Shown here piece by piece: positions 1 to 11,600 of a stretch of DNA of 64,000 bases. The notes under the pieces were generated by a model. It worked only from the letters and a program-made list of their open reading frames with translations. It made no database searches and was not told the DNA's origin. The translations under genes were made by a program, and so were the position numbers. The DNA is taken from assembly GCA_020137815.1 (NCBI GenBank), contig CM035355.1, positions 2,481,231 to 2,545,230 of the forward strand, read 5' to 3'. Source of the DNA: Hormiphora californensis. Lineage: Eukaryota; Ctenophora; Tentaculata; Cydippida; Pleurobrachiidae. Every line of letters starts with the position of its first letter. Position 1 is the first letter of the stretch.

Positions 1-2
1 AG

Positions 3-1721
3 AGTAACTGCAAGCAGGGAGATGAAGAGCTAGAGTTTACACGGGCAGAGTTAGCAGAGGCGCTTATGGATATTAAGAAAGGAGCGGCATCGGGACCAGA
101 CGGAATTCCGGCGGACCTTCTGAGGGCGTGTGCAGAAGCAGTGAGCAGCCCTCTACACCTTATGTGGAAGCGCTCGCTCCAGGAAGGTAGGGTTCCAGAA
201 ACTTATAAGAACTCTATCATCGTGCCTCTGTACAAAAAGGGAAGTAGGGCGAAGGCAGAGAACTACAGACCCGTGTCATTGACTGACCATGTAGGGAAAG
301 CCTTTGAGAGGATTGTGAGGAAAAGACTGGTCAAGTACTTTGAATCCAATGGCCTCTTCCTGGACATACAGCACGGTTTCAGGAGGCGCAGAAGCACACT
401 TACACAGCTCATACAGCATTTTGACGAGGTATTTGAGAATTGTCTGGACAATGCGGACACTGATTCCATCTATCTCGATTACGCCAAAGCATTCGATAAG
501 GTGGATCACGGCATACTGCTGAAGAAACTACGAAAGTACGGTGTAAATGAAAAGCTGGTGAAATGGATTGAGTCGTTTCTGAGTGGAAGGAGGCAGAGAG
601 TAGCGGTAAATGGTGTCAAGTCGCTAGTGGCACTAGTGAGAAGCGGGGTTATCCAGGGGTCAGTACTAGGACCCATTCTCTTTATAATATACATCACAGA
701 CATAGCATCCGTCGTGAAAGGCAGTTCAATAAGGTGTTTTGCTGATGATACCCGCCTATTGAAGAGTATAAGAGGAGAAGAAGACGTGACAGTACTGCAA
801 AGAGACCTGAATGCAGTGATAGCATGGTCGGAGAAGAACAACATGAACCTCCACCAGGATAAATTCGAGCTGATGAGACATAGTGGGATAAAGCGAAGCA
901 AAGAGGAGAAAGCAGCCGTAGAAGGTATACAGGAGTTACCTCTCTCAAACGCGATGTTTTCGTATGAGACGGCAGCAGGGGTGCTCGAAGCAAAGGAGGA
1001 CCTGAGGGATCTAGGAGTGGTGATAACAGCTGATCTGAAGTGGAAGAAGCATATTGGAAAAGTTGCAGAAAGCGGGAGGAAAAAGGCAGCATGGGTGTTT
1101 AGCGTCTTCGAGACAAGAGAAACCCAGCCGATGCTTACCCTCTACAAAAGCCTGGTGCGAAGCCTTCTGGAGTATGCATGCCCACTCTGGCACCCCTCAA
1201 AAATCGGGGATATTCAAACCCTAGAAGCGGTCCAGAGAAGCTTCACAAAGAGGATCGATGGTACGAAGGGGCTAGACTATTGGAGCAGGTTGTCAAAGCT
1301 CGACATGATGTCTCTCCAAAGAAGACGAGAGCGTTACATTGTGATTCATATGTGGAAGCTACACAACAGACAAGTCAGCAATGATCTCCAGATACAGTTT
1401 AAAGACAAAGGTCGGACAGGGATCAAGGCAGTCGTACCACCAATGACCAAGACAGGATCGAGTGCAAACCAAACACTCTATGACGAATCCTTTGCGGTCA
1501 TAGGACCAAAGCTGTGGAACAGTATCCCAGCAGAGCTCAGCCGCATTGACAAGTTCGAGAGTTTCAAACGGGCCCTTACGAAGCACTTCAAGGAAATCCC
1601 GGATGAACCTCCTGTTCAAGGTTACAGTAGGAGGAACAACAACTCAGTGCTGGACTGGCTGAGAGATAAACCAGAAGGGTGTTCGCACGAGGCGATGACC
1701 CTGTTGCAGCAGAGGATCTGA
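3..1721 (+). pseudogene. LINE reverse transcriptase ORF, 5' end outside window
   Basis: Non-LTR retrotransposon polymerase. The frame is open from base 3, so the 66 ATG is internal and the true N-terminus lies to the left. Visible motifs are GPDGIPADLL (RT block 1), YRPVSL, a DYAKAFDKVDH block (motif A aspartate), SGVIQGSVLGPILF (motif B) and CFADDTRL (the catalytic DD in FADD form). A long thumb follows with YKSLVRSLLEYACPLWHP and RRRERY, then the NNNSVLDWL end that is typical of the CR1/Jockey-like group. The apurinic endonuclease would lie upstream and is not in the window. The reading frame is uninterrupted, so the copy may be young. It abuts a different LINE tail at about 1.68-1.74 kb. 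Motifs are seen; clade assignment is from memory of the families. Confidence 0.85.
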
Positions 1722-1735
1722 TCTTCTACAGCTTC

Positions 1736-2497
1736 GAACAACCTAAAGTGACTAAAGTGAGTGAACTTGAAGAAGGGGGATGCGACCCTGACGCGACCTG
1801 GGCCTGGCTCAACAAAGAGAGCCTCAGCAGATACACCGAAGCCGATGTCTTTGCTGCCCAGGATCAAGCCATTCGCACGAACTGGTTGAGAGCTGCCATA
1901 CAGAAAGAGACTGAAGTGACTGAGAAGTGCCGGATCTGTAACCAACACAACGAGTCGGTGGAACACATCCTAAACGGATGCACGAAACTTGCCAACGGAG
2001 ACTACAAACTCCGACACGATCGAGTAGCTGCTGCCCTGCACTGGGGAATATGCAAGGACCACGGATTCCCTACCGAATCAAAGTGGTGGAGCCACTATGC
2101 AGAGAAAGTGCTCGAGAATGAGAACTGCAAGATCCTCTGGGATTTCCACATTCAGACGGATAACCCCATCGAGGCATGTAAACCTGACCTGGTCCTTCTA
2201 GACAAACTAAAGAAGGAAGCGCTTCTGATCGATGTCGCTGTACCAAAGGACAGGTCAGTCTCGGACAGGGAGATGGAGAAGATCGAGAAATACCAAGAAC
2301 TACGGAGGGAGCTCACACGAATTTGGGATCTTAAAAAGGCCACGGTCATCCCTATCGTGATCGGAGCTCTTGGCGGAGTCAGCCCCCGACTGGAGAAGTA
2401 CCTGACTGCTATAACCCGCCAAATCTACCCCTCACAGCTTCAAAAGTCAGTCCTCTTTAACTCGATGAACACGCTCCGGAAAGTTCTCGACATGTAA
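1736..2497 (+). pseudogene. R2/NeSL-type LINE tail: zinc knuckle and restriction-like endonuclease
   Basis: C-terminal fragment of a site-specific-type LINE, in a different frame from the RT ORF just before it. It carries a CCHC knuckle (CRIC...HILNGC) and then a PD-(D/E)XK-like endonuclease core with KPDLVLL and LLIDVAVP; the two aspartates sit at PD and LID. A conserved EKIEKYQELRREL helix and a VIPIVIGALGGVS block follow. This order, knuckle then restriction-like endonuclease, is the C-terminus of R2/R4/NeSL-type elements. No matching RT domain precedes it: the upstream RT is of the CR1/Jockey-like type. The segment is therefore a truncated copy, joined to a foreign element or carrying a later LINE inserted at its 5' side. 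Confidence 0.75.
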
Positions 2498-3094
2498 TAT
2501 ACCTCCCGAGCTGTCTCCCCCTGTATTTGTCATTATTTTTTTATACCCTTTATACCCGTTCCTGCTTGCCCCTAGATTTCTCTAGATTCAGACGGTTTGC
2601 TTCTTCAGTTCCTGATAAGTTGTCTCTTCTTAGGCTCCGTTCCAGAAGGTTGGGCTTCTTTCCAGATAGCTTAGGAGGTCTTATGCTCCGCCACCATGAG
2701 CTTTAACTCCCCTTTACATGTTTTTCCCTTACTTTAACCCATATGTACATTGTTCAACTTACCCCTATGTACATTGTTTTACCTACCTTTACTCCGCAGG
2801 CCCTCCGGGCCCTCAGATCCAACAGGATCCGGGCTCGGGGGATTTAACCCTGCTCACGCATGGGACCTTACGGCCCCATGCGGGAGTGGTGCGTGTAGTG
2901 GACCGAGAGAGAGAGAGAGAACTGAACTGACTGAGAGAGACAAATGGGAACAATAGGAGAGATACTTGACAGAATACATAAAAACGGTTAACGGGAGATC
3001 GCGCCAAAATGGAGTAGAGAGCACGAGTTAAATGCTGAAGTGAAACACTTTCGATATTATGAGAACGATAAAAGAAGACCCATTTAGTGACTAC
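2498..3094. other. No gene seen; LINE 3' flanks
   Basis: Between two oppositely oriented LINE fragments. It holds a short duplicated phrase (ATGTACATTGTT, twice near 2.74-2.78 kb), a GA run near 2905-2920 and no convincing ORF. Part is probably 3' UTR of the flanking elements. Confidence 0.4.
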
Positions 3095-3846
3095 CTAAGT
3101 GACACCCTGATCAGTCCCAGAACTATCCCAAAGATGTCTTTTTAATTGAGAAGAGAAAATTATGGGATCAGAAGTAGCTCTCAGGGAAAGCGGAAGAAGG
3201 TTCCAGAGCTTATGGGCACGGTAGAAGAAGGAATTTTCAAATATGTTAACTCTAGGAACCTCGGACGTCATCAGGTGGAGTGAATCCATATTGGATTGGG
3301 CCCTAGTGTTTATTACTATCTGGGACGGGGTAAAGAACGAGAGATAAGGAGGGAGATCGATTGGGGAGGTACCATATATTATTTTGTGCAGAAGCATTAA
3401 ATCATTAAGCTCGAATTTATTACGAATAGGAGGTATGTTGAGGTTGGCAAGCTTGGAAAAATATTCTACCTCAGAGTAGCTAGAATTTTCTTCATCTAGT
3501 ATCCATTTTATCGCTCGCTTCTGGAGTTTTTCTAGCTTTTCAATCCCAGCTGTACTAGTTGGTCTCCAGATTTGTGAGCAATGTTCTAGTAAGGACCGCA
3601 CAAGAGACAAGTATAGGGTCTTCCGTTCAGGTGGTGTTCTAGCTAATTTACTGTGCCTCTTTAATAACCCTAACTTTTGCCTCTGGGAAGCAAGAATAGA
3701 ATTTCTGTGCTCCTCATAACTCAATCGGTTACTAATAAGAATGCCGAGGTCTTTCTCAGAGGAAACTGAAACAATTAATTCCCCTGCAAGAGTGTAAGAA
3801 TGAGCTGAGTATCTCCTTGAACCCCTAGACGTTGTTTTAAAAAATG
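3095..3846 (-). pseudogene. LINE reverse transcriptase C-terminal fragment
   Basis: Only the RT thumb and C-terminal region remain: KDLGILISNRLSYEEH, LYLSLVRSLLEHCSQIWRP, KLQKRAIKWIL, then a LWNLLPLSLR block and a stop at 3095. This is the C-terminal signature of CR1/Jockey-type LINEs and it differs from both the 66-1721 and the 15400-16593 copies. The 5' truncation lies exactly at the outer edge of the left arm of the big inverted duplication (about 3848). The element has replaced, or been inserted beside, the first exon of the CAP gene remnant. Reading the ORF past 3846 enters antisense CAP exon sequence and is not real. Confidence 0.8.
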
Positions 3847-3868
3847 CAAATGATTGCTCTTGTTTCAG

Positions 3869-4541
3869 GCGGGCTGTGGACATGGGTGAAAACATTTGGG
3901 CGTACTACATGACGAGGGGTAACCTCAAGAAAACTGATGAGGGAATGGCTCAGGAGGCAGTTGATGCGTGGTAGGTGTATACTTCAGTCATATTCATACG
4001 GTTTATTCTTTTCCGTGATCAGTTTTTGTACATCGCTTGAATTTTTATATTGACCCCGTATATAATCATGTAGGTCGAGACCCCCGGCAGTAGCTCACAC
4101 TAGATGAAACCGTTCTTATCAAATCAATCAATCCGGACGCATCCATATTGGTTCAGGTCGATATCACTGCTCACAACTCTCCATGGGCAAGTTCAGCTCT
4201 TGGTAATTTCCTTTTTATCTTATCTAGGTACAACGAGGTAAAGAAGTACAGTCGGACCCCGATTTAACGGAACCCTCGGGGGAAAGGGTTTTGTCCGTTA
4301 TATAATCGGGGTGTCCGCTAAATCGGGGTCAAATACTGTTAATTTCCTATATCGGGGGAAGATTATGCTGCCGTTAAATCGGGGTGCTGCTAAATCGGGG
4401 GCCGTTAAATTGGGGTCCTACTGTACAACTTCCCTGGTTCCCAGGATTCAGCAAGAAAACATAACATTTCACCCAGCTGGTGTGGAAGGATACAACCAAA
4501 ATGGGAATGGCCATCATTTGTTGCTATTACATATACCACAG
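3869..4541 (+). pseudogene. CAP-domain (GAPR-1-like) gene remnant, left copy
   Basis: Two exons homologous to the intact right copy are recognisable: 3869-3970 (RAVDMGENIWAYYMTRG) and 4228-4541. The second is split by a 175-bp transposon at 4249-4423. It also lacks the stretch that in the right copy encodes IAKDNDKAF. The first exon is absent (LINE sequence lies there) and I find no counterpart of the last exon with the CaaX box. Splice sites around the remaining exons survive. This copy cannot encode a CAP domain and is a pseudogene made by the inverted duplication. Confidence 0.88.
4249..4423. mobile_element. pogo/Tigger-like MITE with TA target duplication
   Basis: Non-autonomous element with terminal repeats CAGTCGGACCCCGATTTAAC and, at the other end, its near reverse complement ending in CCTACTG, flanked by TA at 4247-4248 and 4424-4425. 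The uninterrupted right-arm exon shows the empty site (AAGAAGTACAGCTTC), which proves insertion. CAGT-type termini plus TA duplication fit pogo/Tigger in the Tc1/mariner superfamily. It disrupts the left CAP exon. A shorter relative is at 33975-34047. Confidence 0.85.
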
Positions 4542-4694
4542 GTTGGTTTTTACCTTTACTTTTAGTTGTATTTACATAGTTTTACCTCAAATCTAACAGC
4601 TCGTAGTCGTATCTCGATTTCTATCATCGTCTCAGTAGATATCTATCTAGGAGCAAAGGAATTTTTCTTATGTTTCTCTCTGCTGCACAGGGTT

Positions 4695-4990
4695 ATCACT
4701 AAACAAATATAACTTGGGAGTCTCGTGAATTTCCCAATTTTGGAGGGGTCATGGCCTTATTATCTTGGCCTTATTATCTTGATACCATTGCTACCTATTC
4801 TCGCTCCGCGAATAATATGTGTGAGATCGATCTCAGCTCAGTCGCGTGCGACGTCGATCTCGCACATATAGGTTTCCATGTCACCAAGGCCTTATCATTC
4901 TTATAGGCCTATTTTCGGCACATCACGCAGGGAATAGATAACTAGGGTAATTCCAAGAATTTTGGGATATAAATTATGGGAGAGATTATT
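4695..4990 (+). repeat. Block present in direct orientation in both arms
   Basis: This block (CACTAAACAAATATAAC through GGGATATAAATTATGGGAG) recurs at about 36828-36990 in the same orientation, although everything around it is inverted between the arms. It reads as a local re-inversion or an independently inserted repeat. The left copy has an extra 130 bp inside (4775-4890) with a duplicated TTATCTTGGCC phrase. Confidence 0.6.
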
Positions 4991-5689
4991 TTAATATTTT
5001 GTTTAACTTTTTTTTCTCTCTATCCCTCTCTCTCTCTGTCTCTTTCTCGCCCTCTCTCTTTCTGTCTCCACTTTTCTCTCTGCCTCTCTCAAACCGCTGG
5101 GGAGTGTTTTGATTGACATCTACAAACTTTCTCTGCTCACGCCCAATGCTTCATTGCTTCCTACCAGTCTCTACACTATCACAATATATACATAATATGC
5201 ACATACCGACTGCCCTCTTTACTTGCTGCTGTACAATTTGTAGGCCGATGCCTTAACATTGTTATAGTCAGGTATATCGTCCGAGCAGTCTGGTTATTGA
5301 TACCATATTTTAACTTTTATATCGCAAATAATAAATCTAGAGAAAATGACCAATTGATAGTTATGGAGTGAGTTTGAATTCTACAATAACAATTCTTTGC
5401 GATAGCTAGCTTGATATATCACGATTGAGTGCACCAATGGAACTTGCAAATACAAATTAGATCATTTGACCAACCTTCTAGTCTATTCTTGTCACATTTA
5501 ATTAATTCTTCATATTTATGTCTAACCTAGGAATTGAAAGTGTTTGTTTAGCTCTAAAAAGCACAGTTTGACTTCCCCCTCCGTTCATAGTTCATACCCC
5601 TTACTAAACCAGTTCATATCTTCTTTTGTTCCGCTGTAGCAGCTTCACTGGACAAGATAGAGGCAGATTTTGGAGACGATTGACGAAAT

Positions 5690-8600
5690 ATGAAGGTAGG
5701 TTCTCACTTCTCTCTGTGATTTACATGTCCTTATACATTATTACATTGCATTCTTATATTTCAGAGGACATTGGTAATGTATCGTACAACTTCTGTCAAG
5801 CCAATGCTCTGTCGCTCTGACTTGGAGCAGAAAGCCTGAAATTTTGTGACATACTTACTTAGATTTACAGTGCCAAATTTCTTGCCATGCTACGCAAGCT
5901 GTCAACTGCACACAGGACTACGAGAAAGTGACTAATGGAATTCCAATGGAAAATGGAGCTAATGGAGATACTGCAAATCACGAGGAAGAAGACGAGTACA
6001 TGAGAATCAGGAGAAGGGTGAGGTCCGGGAAATTCGAGAACTTTATTGAAGAACTGAAAGTGGCCATAATACTATTTATCCTATATTGTAATTATACCAA
6101 AACTAATTGAAATTAGTAGGCCGGAAAGGTTGCCTTACGATTTGAGCTACCTTTGGCACTGGTATATTCCCTTTTGAACATAAACGAAGCATCTGTACCC
6201 TGTCTATACCCCGTGAAAGTTACGGTGCCTAAGGTAGCTCAAATCGTAAGGCAACCTTTCCGGCCTACTAATTTCAATTAGTTTTGGTATAATTTGCATC
6301 ATTTTTGGGATTTTTTTATTCATGTAGATTTAGTAGAATAGGTACAGAGAGGTTAGAGTCGAGAAAATGGGAAATTTTCATTTTTGACGTCATTTTGACG
6401 TCATAAAATGACGTCACGACGTTGTAACGTCAAAATTATGACGTCATATTATCGGGCCCACCTAGATGAAGATACTGACCAAGTTTGAGATCGATTGGAT
6501 GAGATTTGAGTCCGCTATAGTGAAAAAACCCATAACGTCATATCTATTTTTAAACAGTCATAACACTTTAGACGCGTTTTAAGACCCTTATACGTCTGGT
6601 TTTTAAAATTCACAATATAGTTTCTGAAAGTTCAGACAATTCTCTTTCCATGTTATTGTCTTCGATTTTCGATTAGAATCCGTCTTCAGGATGTAAATTA
6701 AGCTCAAAGAATTTTGGTTAGAGTCTGAAAAATGACGACTTTAAGACGTTCTGTAGGACGTTCCTGGCGATGAAAAGGGACCCCACTACGACTAATGCAC
6801 ACACATCCAGTAGGTCTACTAGCTGTGAAAAGATGAAGTCTCTATCTCTTTTCGTTTGGCGTCACATTCACTTATAAAAAGCGTCTCTCCTACGCGCGCG
6901 CGCGCGCGCGTGCGCGCATGCCTGTTACACTGAATTTAGGGCAAATGGGACCTGTCTGTAACTTCGGTTCCAGATGAGATAGAGACTTGAAATTTTGAAC
7001 TTGAGTCAAAGACCCCAAGCCGGGTATACATTCCAAATTTCAAGTCAAACAGATGAAAGGGAGCCACGCTATAGCCTTCTGAAATCTGGATTTTCAGCCA
7101 AACACCCATAAAACGTATAACTGCGTTTCTGGCGGCGCTTTTTGAGGGGGGGGGGAATGGCAACCTTTGCGCTTGCCAGCGCAGTGACCCCCAACTTTAC
7201 TCAGTTGAAGTACCCGGTTGATAAGAATCCCAGTATCCCGATGTCAATTATCCTTGGTTTCCAACAGTACCTCATCATGTTCGGACCTACCTTTGCTATA
7301 CCAGTTATCTTAGCACCCGAGCTTTGCATTAAAGGTAACTTATTTCTACTTCAATTGCGGTATTATGTTTTTCTTAGAGGGGACTGGCTAATGATTTTTC
7401 AGGTTCCTAGAATAAAGATAGTAGTAGGTAGATTACAGGACATGATAGGTCCTGTAAACTGTTCGTTGATAAATGCACGCTAATTGTTTAGGGTTTATTC
7501 AAAATAAATAAATTTCTGGATATCTTATCAGCCAAATTCTTGCATGTTGGTCTTGGCTTGGGAGCGTGAGAGTACATACCTAACTTTCATGTTAGAGCGA
7601 CCCAATGATGGCGCAATGATTATAAGTCAGGGGATTACGGGGGCAGAAAAATATCCCGGACCAACCGCCCGTACCAGCAGCCCGTACTCTCTTGCTCTCT
7701 CTCACTCACTAGCTGCATTCTGATTGGCTGTAATATGTTACAACATGTAAAATCCTGCCAGCGCCCAAGATGCACGTGCCAATGCGCCGCGCATTACTAT
7801 CTTGCTCTCTCTCACTCACTAGCTGCATTCTGATTGGCTGTTATCTATCACATGTGCGCAGTCACAGGCTATCCCTGTGCACTAGGTCTTATCACGTGAC
7901 CTTTCATTATTGCACAAAGCAGATGTACGGGCTGCTGGTACGGGCGTCTGGTATGGGCATCTCATCCGGGCCCCCGTAATCCGCTGCCTAATACTGGCCC
8001 TTAAATGCTGTTTTCCCCTACTCCCCTTGCTGACTCAAACAATCTTCCTTATTCGAGCCTAACCCCACTTTATTTCATCCCTCCGGTGCCCAGAAAACAA
8101 TTATCTCCCCTCACCCAGGTAACTCTATTGCCATTGGGAGACTTGTAAATACTATGTTCATGGTCTCCGGAATTTCCACACTTCTACAGGTAAAATGGGA
8201 ACTGGGAAGAATGATCCTTACTTCTCATTCAAGGTCGGAATATCCTTATCATGGGTTTAGTTAGGATTCCCTGCTTACTAAATCACTAAACCGTGATCTC
8301 TGTTTCCTTCACGCGAGGCTAGATAACAATGAGCTGAGTGGAGAGTATTAGAAGATTTCATATTTCTAAAAATAATTTTGCGGGATTTATGTGAATTCCT
8401 ATGTCAAGATCAGTGATAGGACAATTATATATTATGGGAACTTGTTACTCAACAAATAGGAACACGTCTACGCAAAAGGGATGGGTCTGATAAGAAATCA
8501 ATGATTTCAAATGATGGCGGCGAAAACAATGGCCCCAATTTTAAAAATTCGAATGAATTCACTAATAAAGAGTCAAAGAGACATTTTAATGCCCTGAGTA

Positions 8601-11600
8601 AAAGCTATTCCAGCTGCTATTGAAAATTAGAAAAGGTAACCTATTCTCTTTCCCTATCAGGTGTTTTTTGGTACACGATTACCGATTATCCAGAGCGCCT
8701 CCTACGTGTATTTTGCTGTTGCACAAGGTCTAATGGCCAGCTTTCCCTGTCAAGATAGCTACATGACAGGTATTAAACAATTTAAGCCAATGTCTTATCA
8801 TACTATTATATGACTGTACGCCTTCGGAAAGGGCAGTATTTTTTTCTGACAAATCAGTTTTTTTTAACAATTTCCTAGCTAGACGTACAACCCATTACCC
8901 AAAGAAACCCGGTTTAATCCCAAATAACCCCAATTAGAGGACGGTAAGAATGTGACGTATGATCCGAACTGGGAAGACAGGGTGGCTCTACTTCAGGGGA
9001 ACCTCATACTAGCCAGCACGATACAGGTACTTGCCTTGTTATGAACAAAACAAACTTGTACCACCATGCATAACAGAGAGAGCAGAGTTTTCTCTCTGGG
9101 CTATACGGATGAACCAGGCAGATATTTTCCACCATTATAATATATTATAATCATCGCAACTAGTTTCGAGGGTCTAGTAGACTAGTTTTATAGTAGACCC
9201 TTGAATCTAGTTGGTCTACCTCTTCATCAGGCTCAAATTAATTTGTATAAAGTATGTAGAGATTTCAAGATCTTAATATCAATCAATTCACCAAATATTT
9301 CAGTTTGTGTTAGGTGGATTTGGTTTGGCAGGGCTTCTACTAAAGGTAATCGGACCAATTACTATCACTATTGTTATCTCTGTAATTGGACTGTCTCTAA
9401 TTGATGTGGCTGTGTACTCCGCCAGCCAGCACTGGGGAATCTCTCTGGGGTAAGTGATGATATTATATTATTATGTTTCGTGAAAGGAAGATGCGAGGGG
9501 TATTATTCTGCTTTTATATTGATTAGAATTTAGACGTGTTATTGTTGAATATTACTGAATGACATTCCTATGATAATATTACCCTTCTTTTCAGTATGGT
9601 GATACTGATAACGATTCTGTCTGAGTACCTAAAAAACGTGAAAGTCCCAATTCCTGTCTACCGACGAGGCCAGGTAAACTATATAAAAAGTTGTTTATCT
9701 TTCTACAATACTTGTTGAGCCCTGAAAATGAGCAAAGTAACAAGTCCCATTACTTACTCAAAAACCCATTTTAGGGATGTGGCGTGACACGAATTAATCT
9801 GTTCTCGATGATGTCTGTAAGTAGGGTCCCATCCCTTTTCAACCAGTCTGATATCTAAACAAGAATTATTGCATTATATGTTGATAATGCGGTGTTTCCC
9901 TGCCACAAATGGATTTAAAATTGACGAATAAGCTTCAAAACTGGATTTCCTGATGAATTTTGTGCTCAAAGAGCATTTTTTGGCTGATGTGATATTGGTT
10001 ACTTAGGTTACTGGGTTAGTTGCTATGGTAACCAACGCAGTTGCTATGGTAACCAAAGCAGTTGCTATGGTAACCAAGACAGTTGTTATGGCAACCAAGG
10101 GGCAAGGCAGTTGCATAGGAGACCCCAGTTGGTTACCAAATGCTTCAACTTTAACCGCATCTCAACTCGAGTCACTAGTGTGAAAGTAGTTTCATGCTTG
10201 GAAGACGTTCTACCACTTCATGGCATGGCTGTAGGGCGCCCAAAGTGATTTCAGGTGATAGTGGGAAGTGCTATCAGCGAGTAATTGCGCGCCACAATGT
10301 GTGTGTGTGTGTGTGTGTGTGTGTGGCTCTAGGTTATAGCGTACCAAACTCTGCCGCACGACAGAACGGTGTTGCAACCTGTCATAAAGTCTGTGGTCTG
10401 TATGAAAGATAGTAGCTAAAATATCACGCTCAAAATTACACCAAAATCAAACAAAATTTCTCTGATATTCTAACTGTTTGTGGTCTGTATTCGGGCACTC
10501 TCACGCAAGCTTTATGTCCTGTCAGCTTCTGAGTCTGGAACAAGGTAACGTTTTGCCTTTGAGAGAGTCTTGAGTTTGGTTTAGTCTGGATCAAGGTAAC
10601 GATTTGCCTTTGAGAGTGTCTTGAGTTTAGTTTGGTCTGGATAGAGATTGTATTTCACCACCTTCCTTCCTCCATTCTCTCCTCCATTCTCTCCTCCATT
10701 CTCTCCACTGCTTAGCAGTAGGACAAGGAATGTAGCAGGACTGTCCATATCCGTGATGACTCGAGTTGAACAATAACTGTGATATCGGTTATTCCTGTTT
10801 GATGTGTAAATCGGCCACAATGTGTGTTACTTAATCATTTCCTTTGTTGAATCAACGAAGCGTGAGATGAAAGTTTTATGAAGGAGCAGACTTGTTGTTA
10901 GGCGTTGTCCGTGACGGACGGACGGACGGACGGACATTTAGTTAACCCCCACGATCTGCTGATTTCTGCGTGCTAAAAACATCATCCGGGTGAATGCCCG
11001 AAGGGCATTCACCCGGGCAGGGAAAAATATATATATATATATACATATAATCAGGACTTTTTTGGCCATTATATCAACTTCATTCACTCACTTGACTACA
11101 CCACACCAGTGACCAGTTCCTAGAAATCTATCCCCAAATAACCCACAGATTATCTTCTCGATAACGATTATGTGGCTGATTTGTGGAATTCTCACTGCCA
11201 CTAATGTGTTCAAGGAAGGAAACCCTGCCAGCACACGAGGCCTCTCAGAAAAAATAGCAGAGGCAAGCTGGTTATATGTGCCCTATCCGGGTACGTACCG
11301 CGCGGTGTGATTAAATTAGCGAAAGTGCAAACACCTACTAATCTGTCAAAAGACAAAACGTTTCCTTTGGTTGTTGTATTGTGGTTGTACTAAAAGTTTC
11401 CTCTTTTCCGCAGGTCAATTTGGGATGCCCAAAGCGTCCCTTGGTGGGTTCATCGGTATGTTTGCTGGTATGATAGCAGGAATCATCGAGAGTCTGGGTG
11501 ATTATTATGCTTGTGCTAAACTTGCTGGTGCCCCACCCCCTCCAAAGTTAGTCTTAGTTTATCTAATGGGTTTGGGATTTCTCGCGGTGGTGGGAGAGAG

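Noticed and set aside
3847-3895. N-terminus MFSPMSTARL of the minus-strand LINE ORF
   Set aside because: These codons are antisense to the CAP exon and belong to the duplication arm, not to the LINE.
10019-10100. CRISPR-like array
   Set aside because: The period is 21 bp with 6-bp gaps, so there is no room for spacers, and the genome is eukaryotic.
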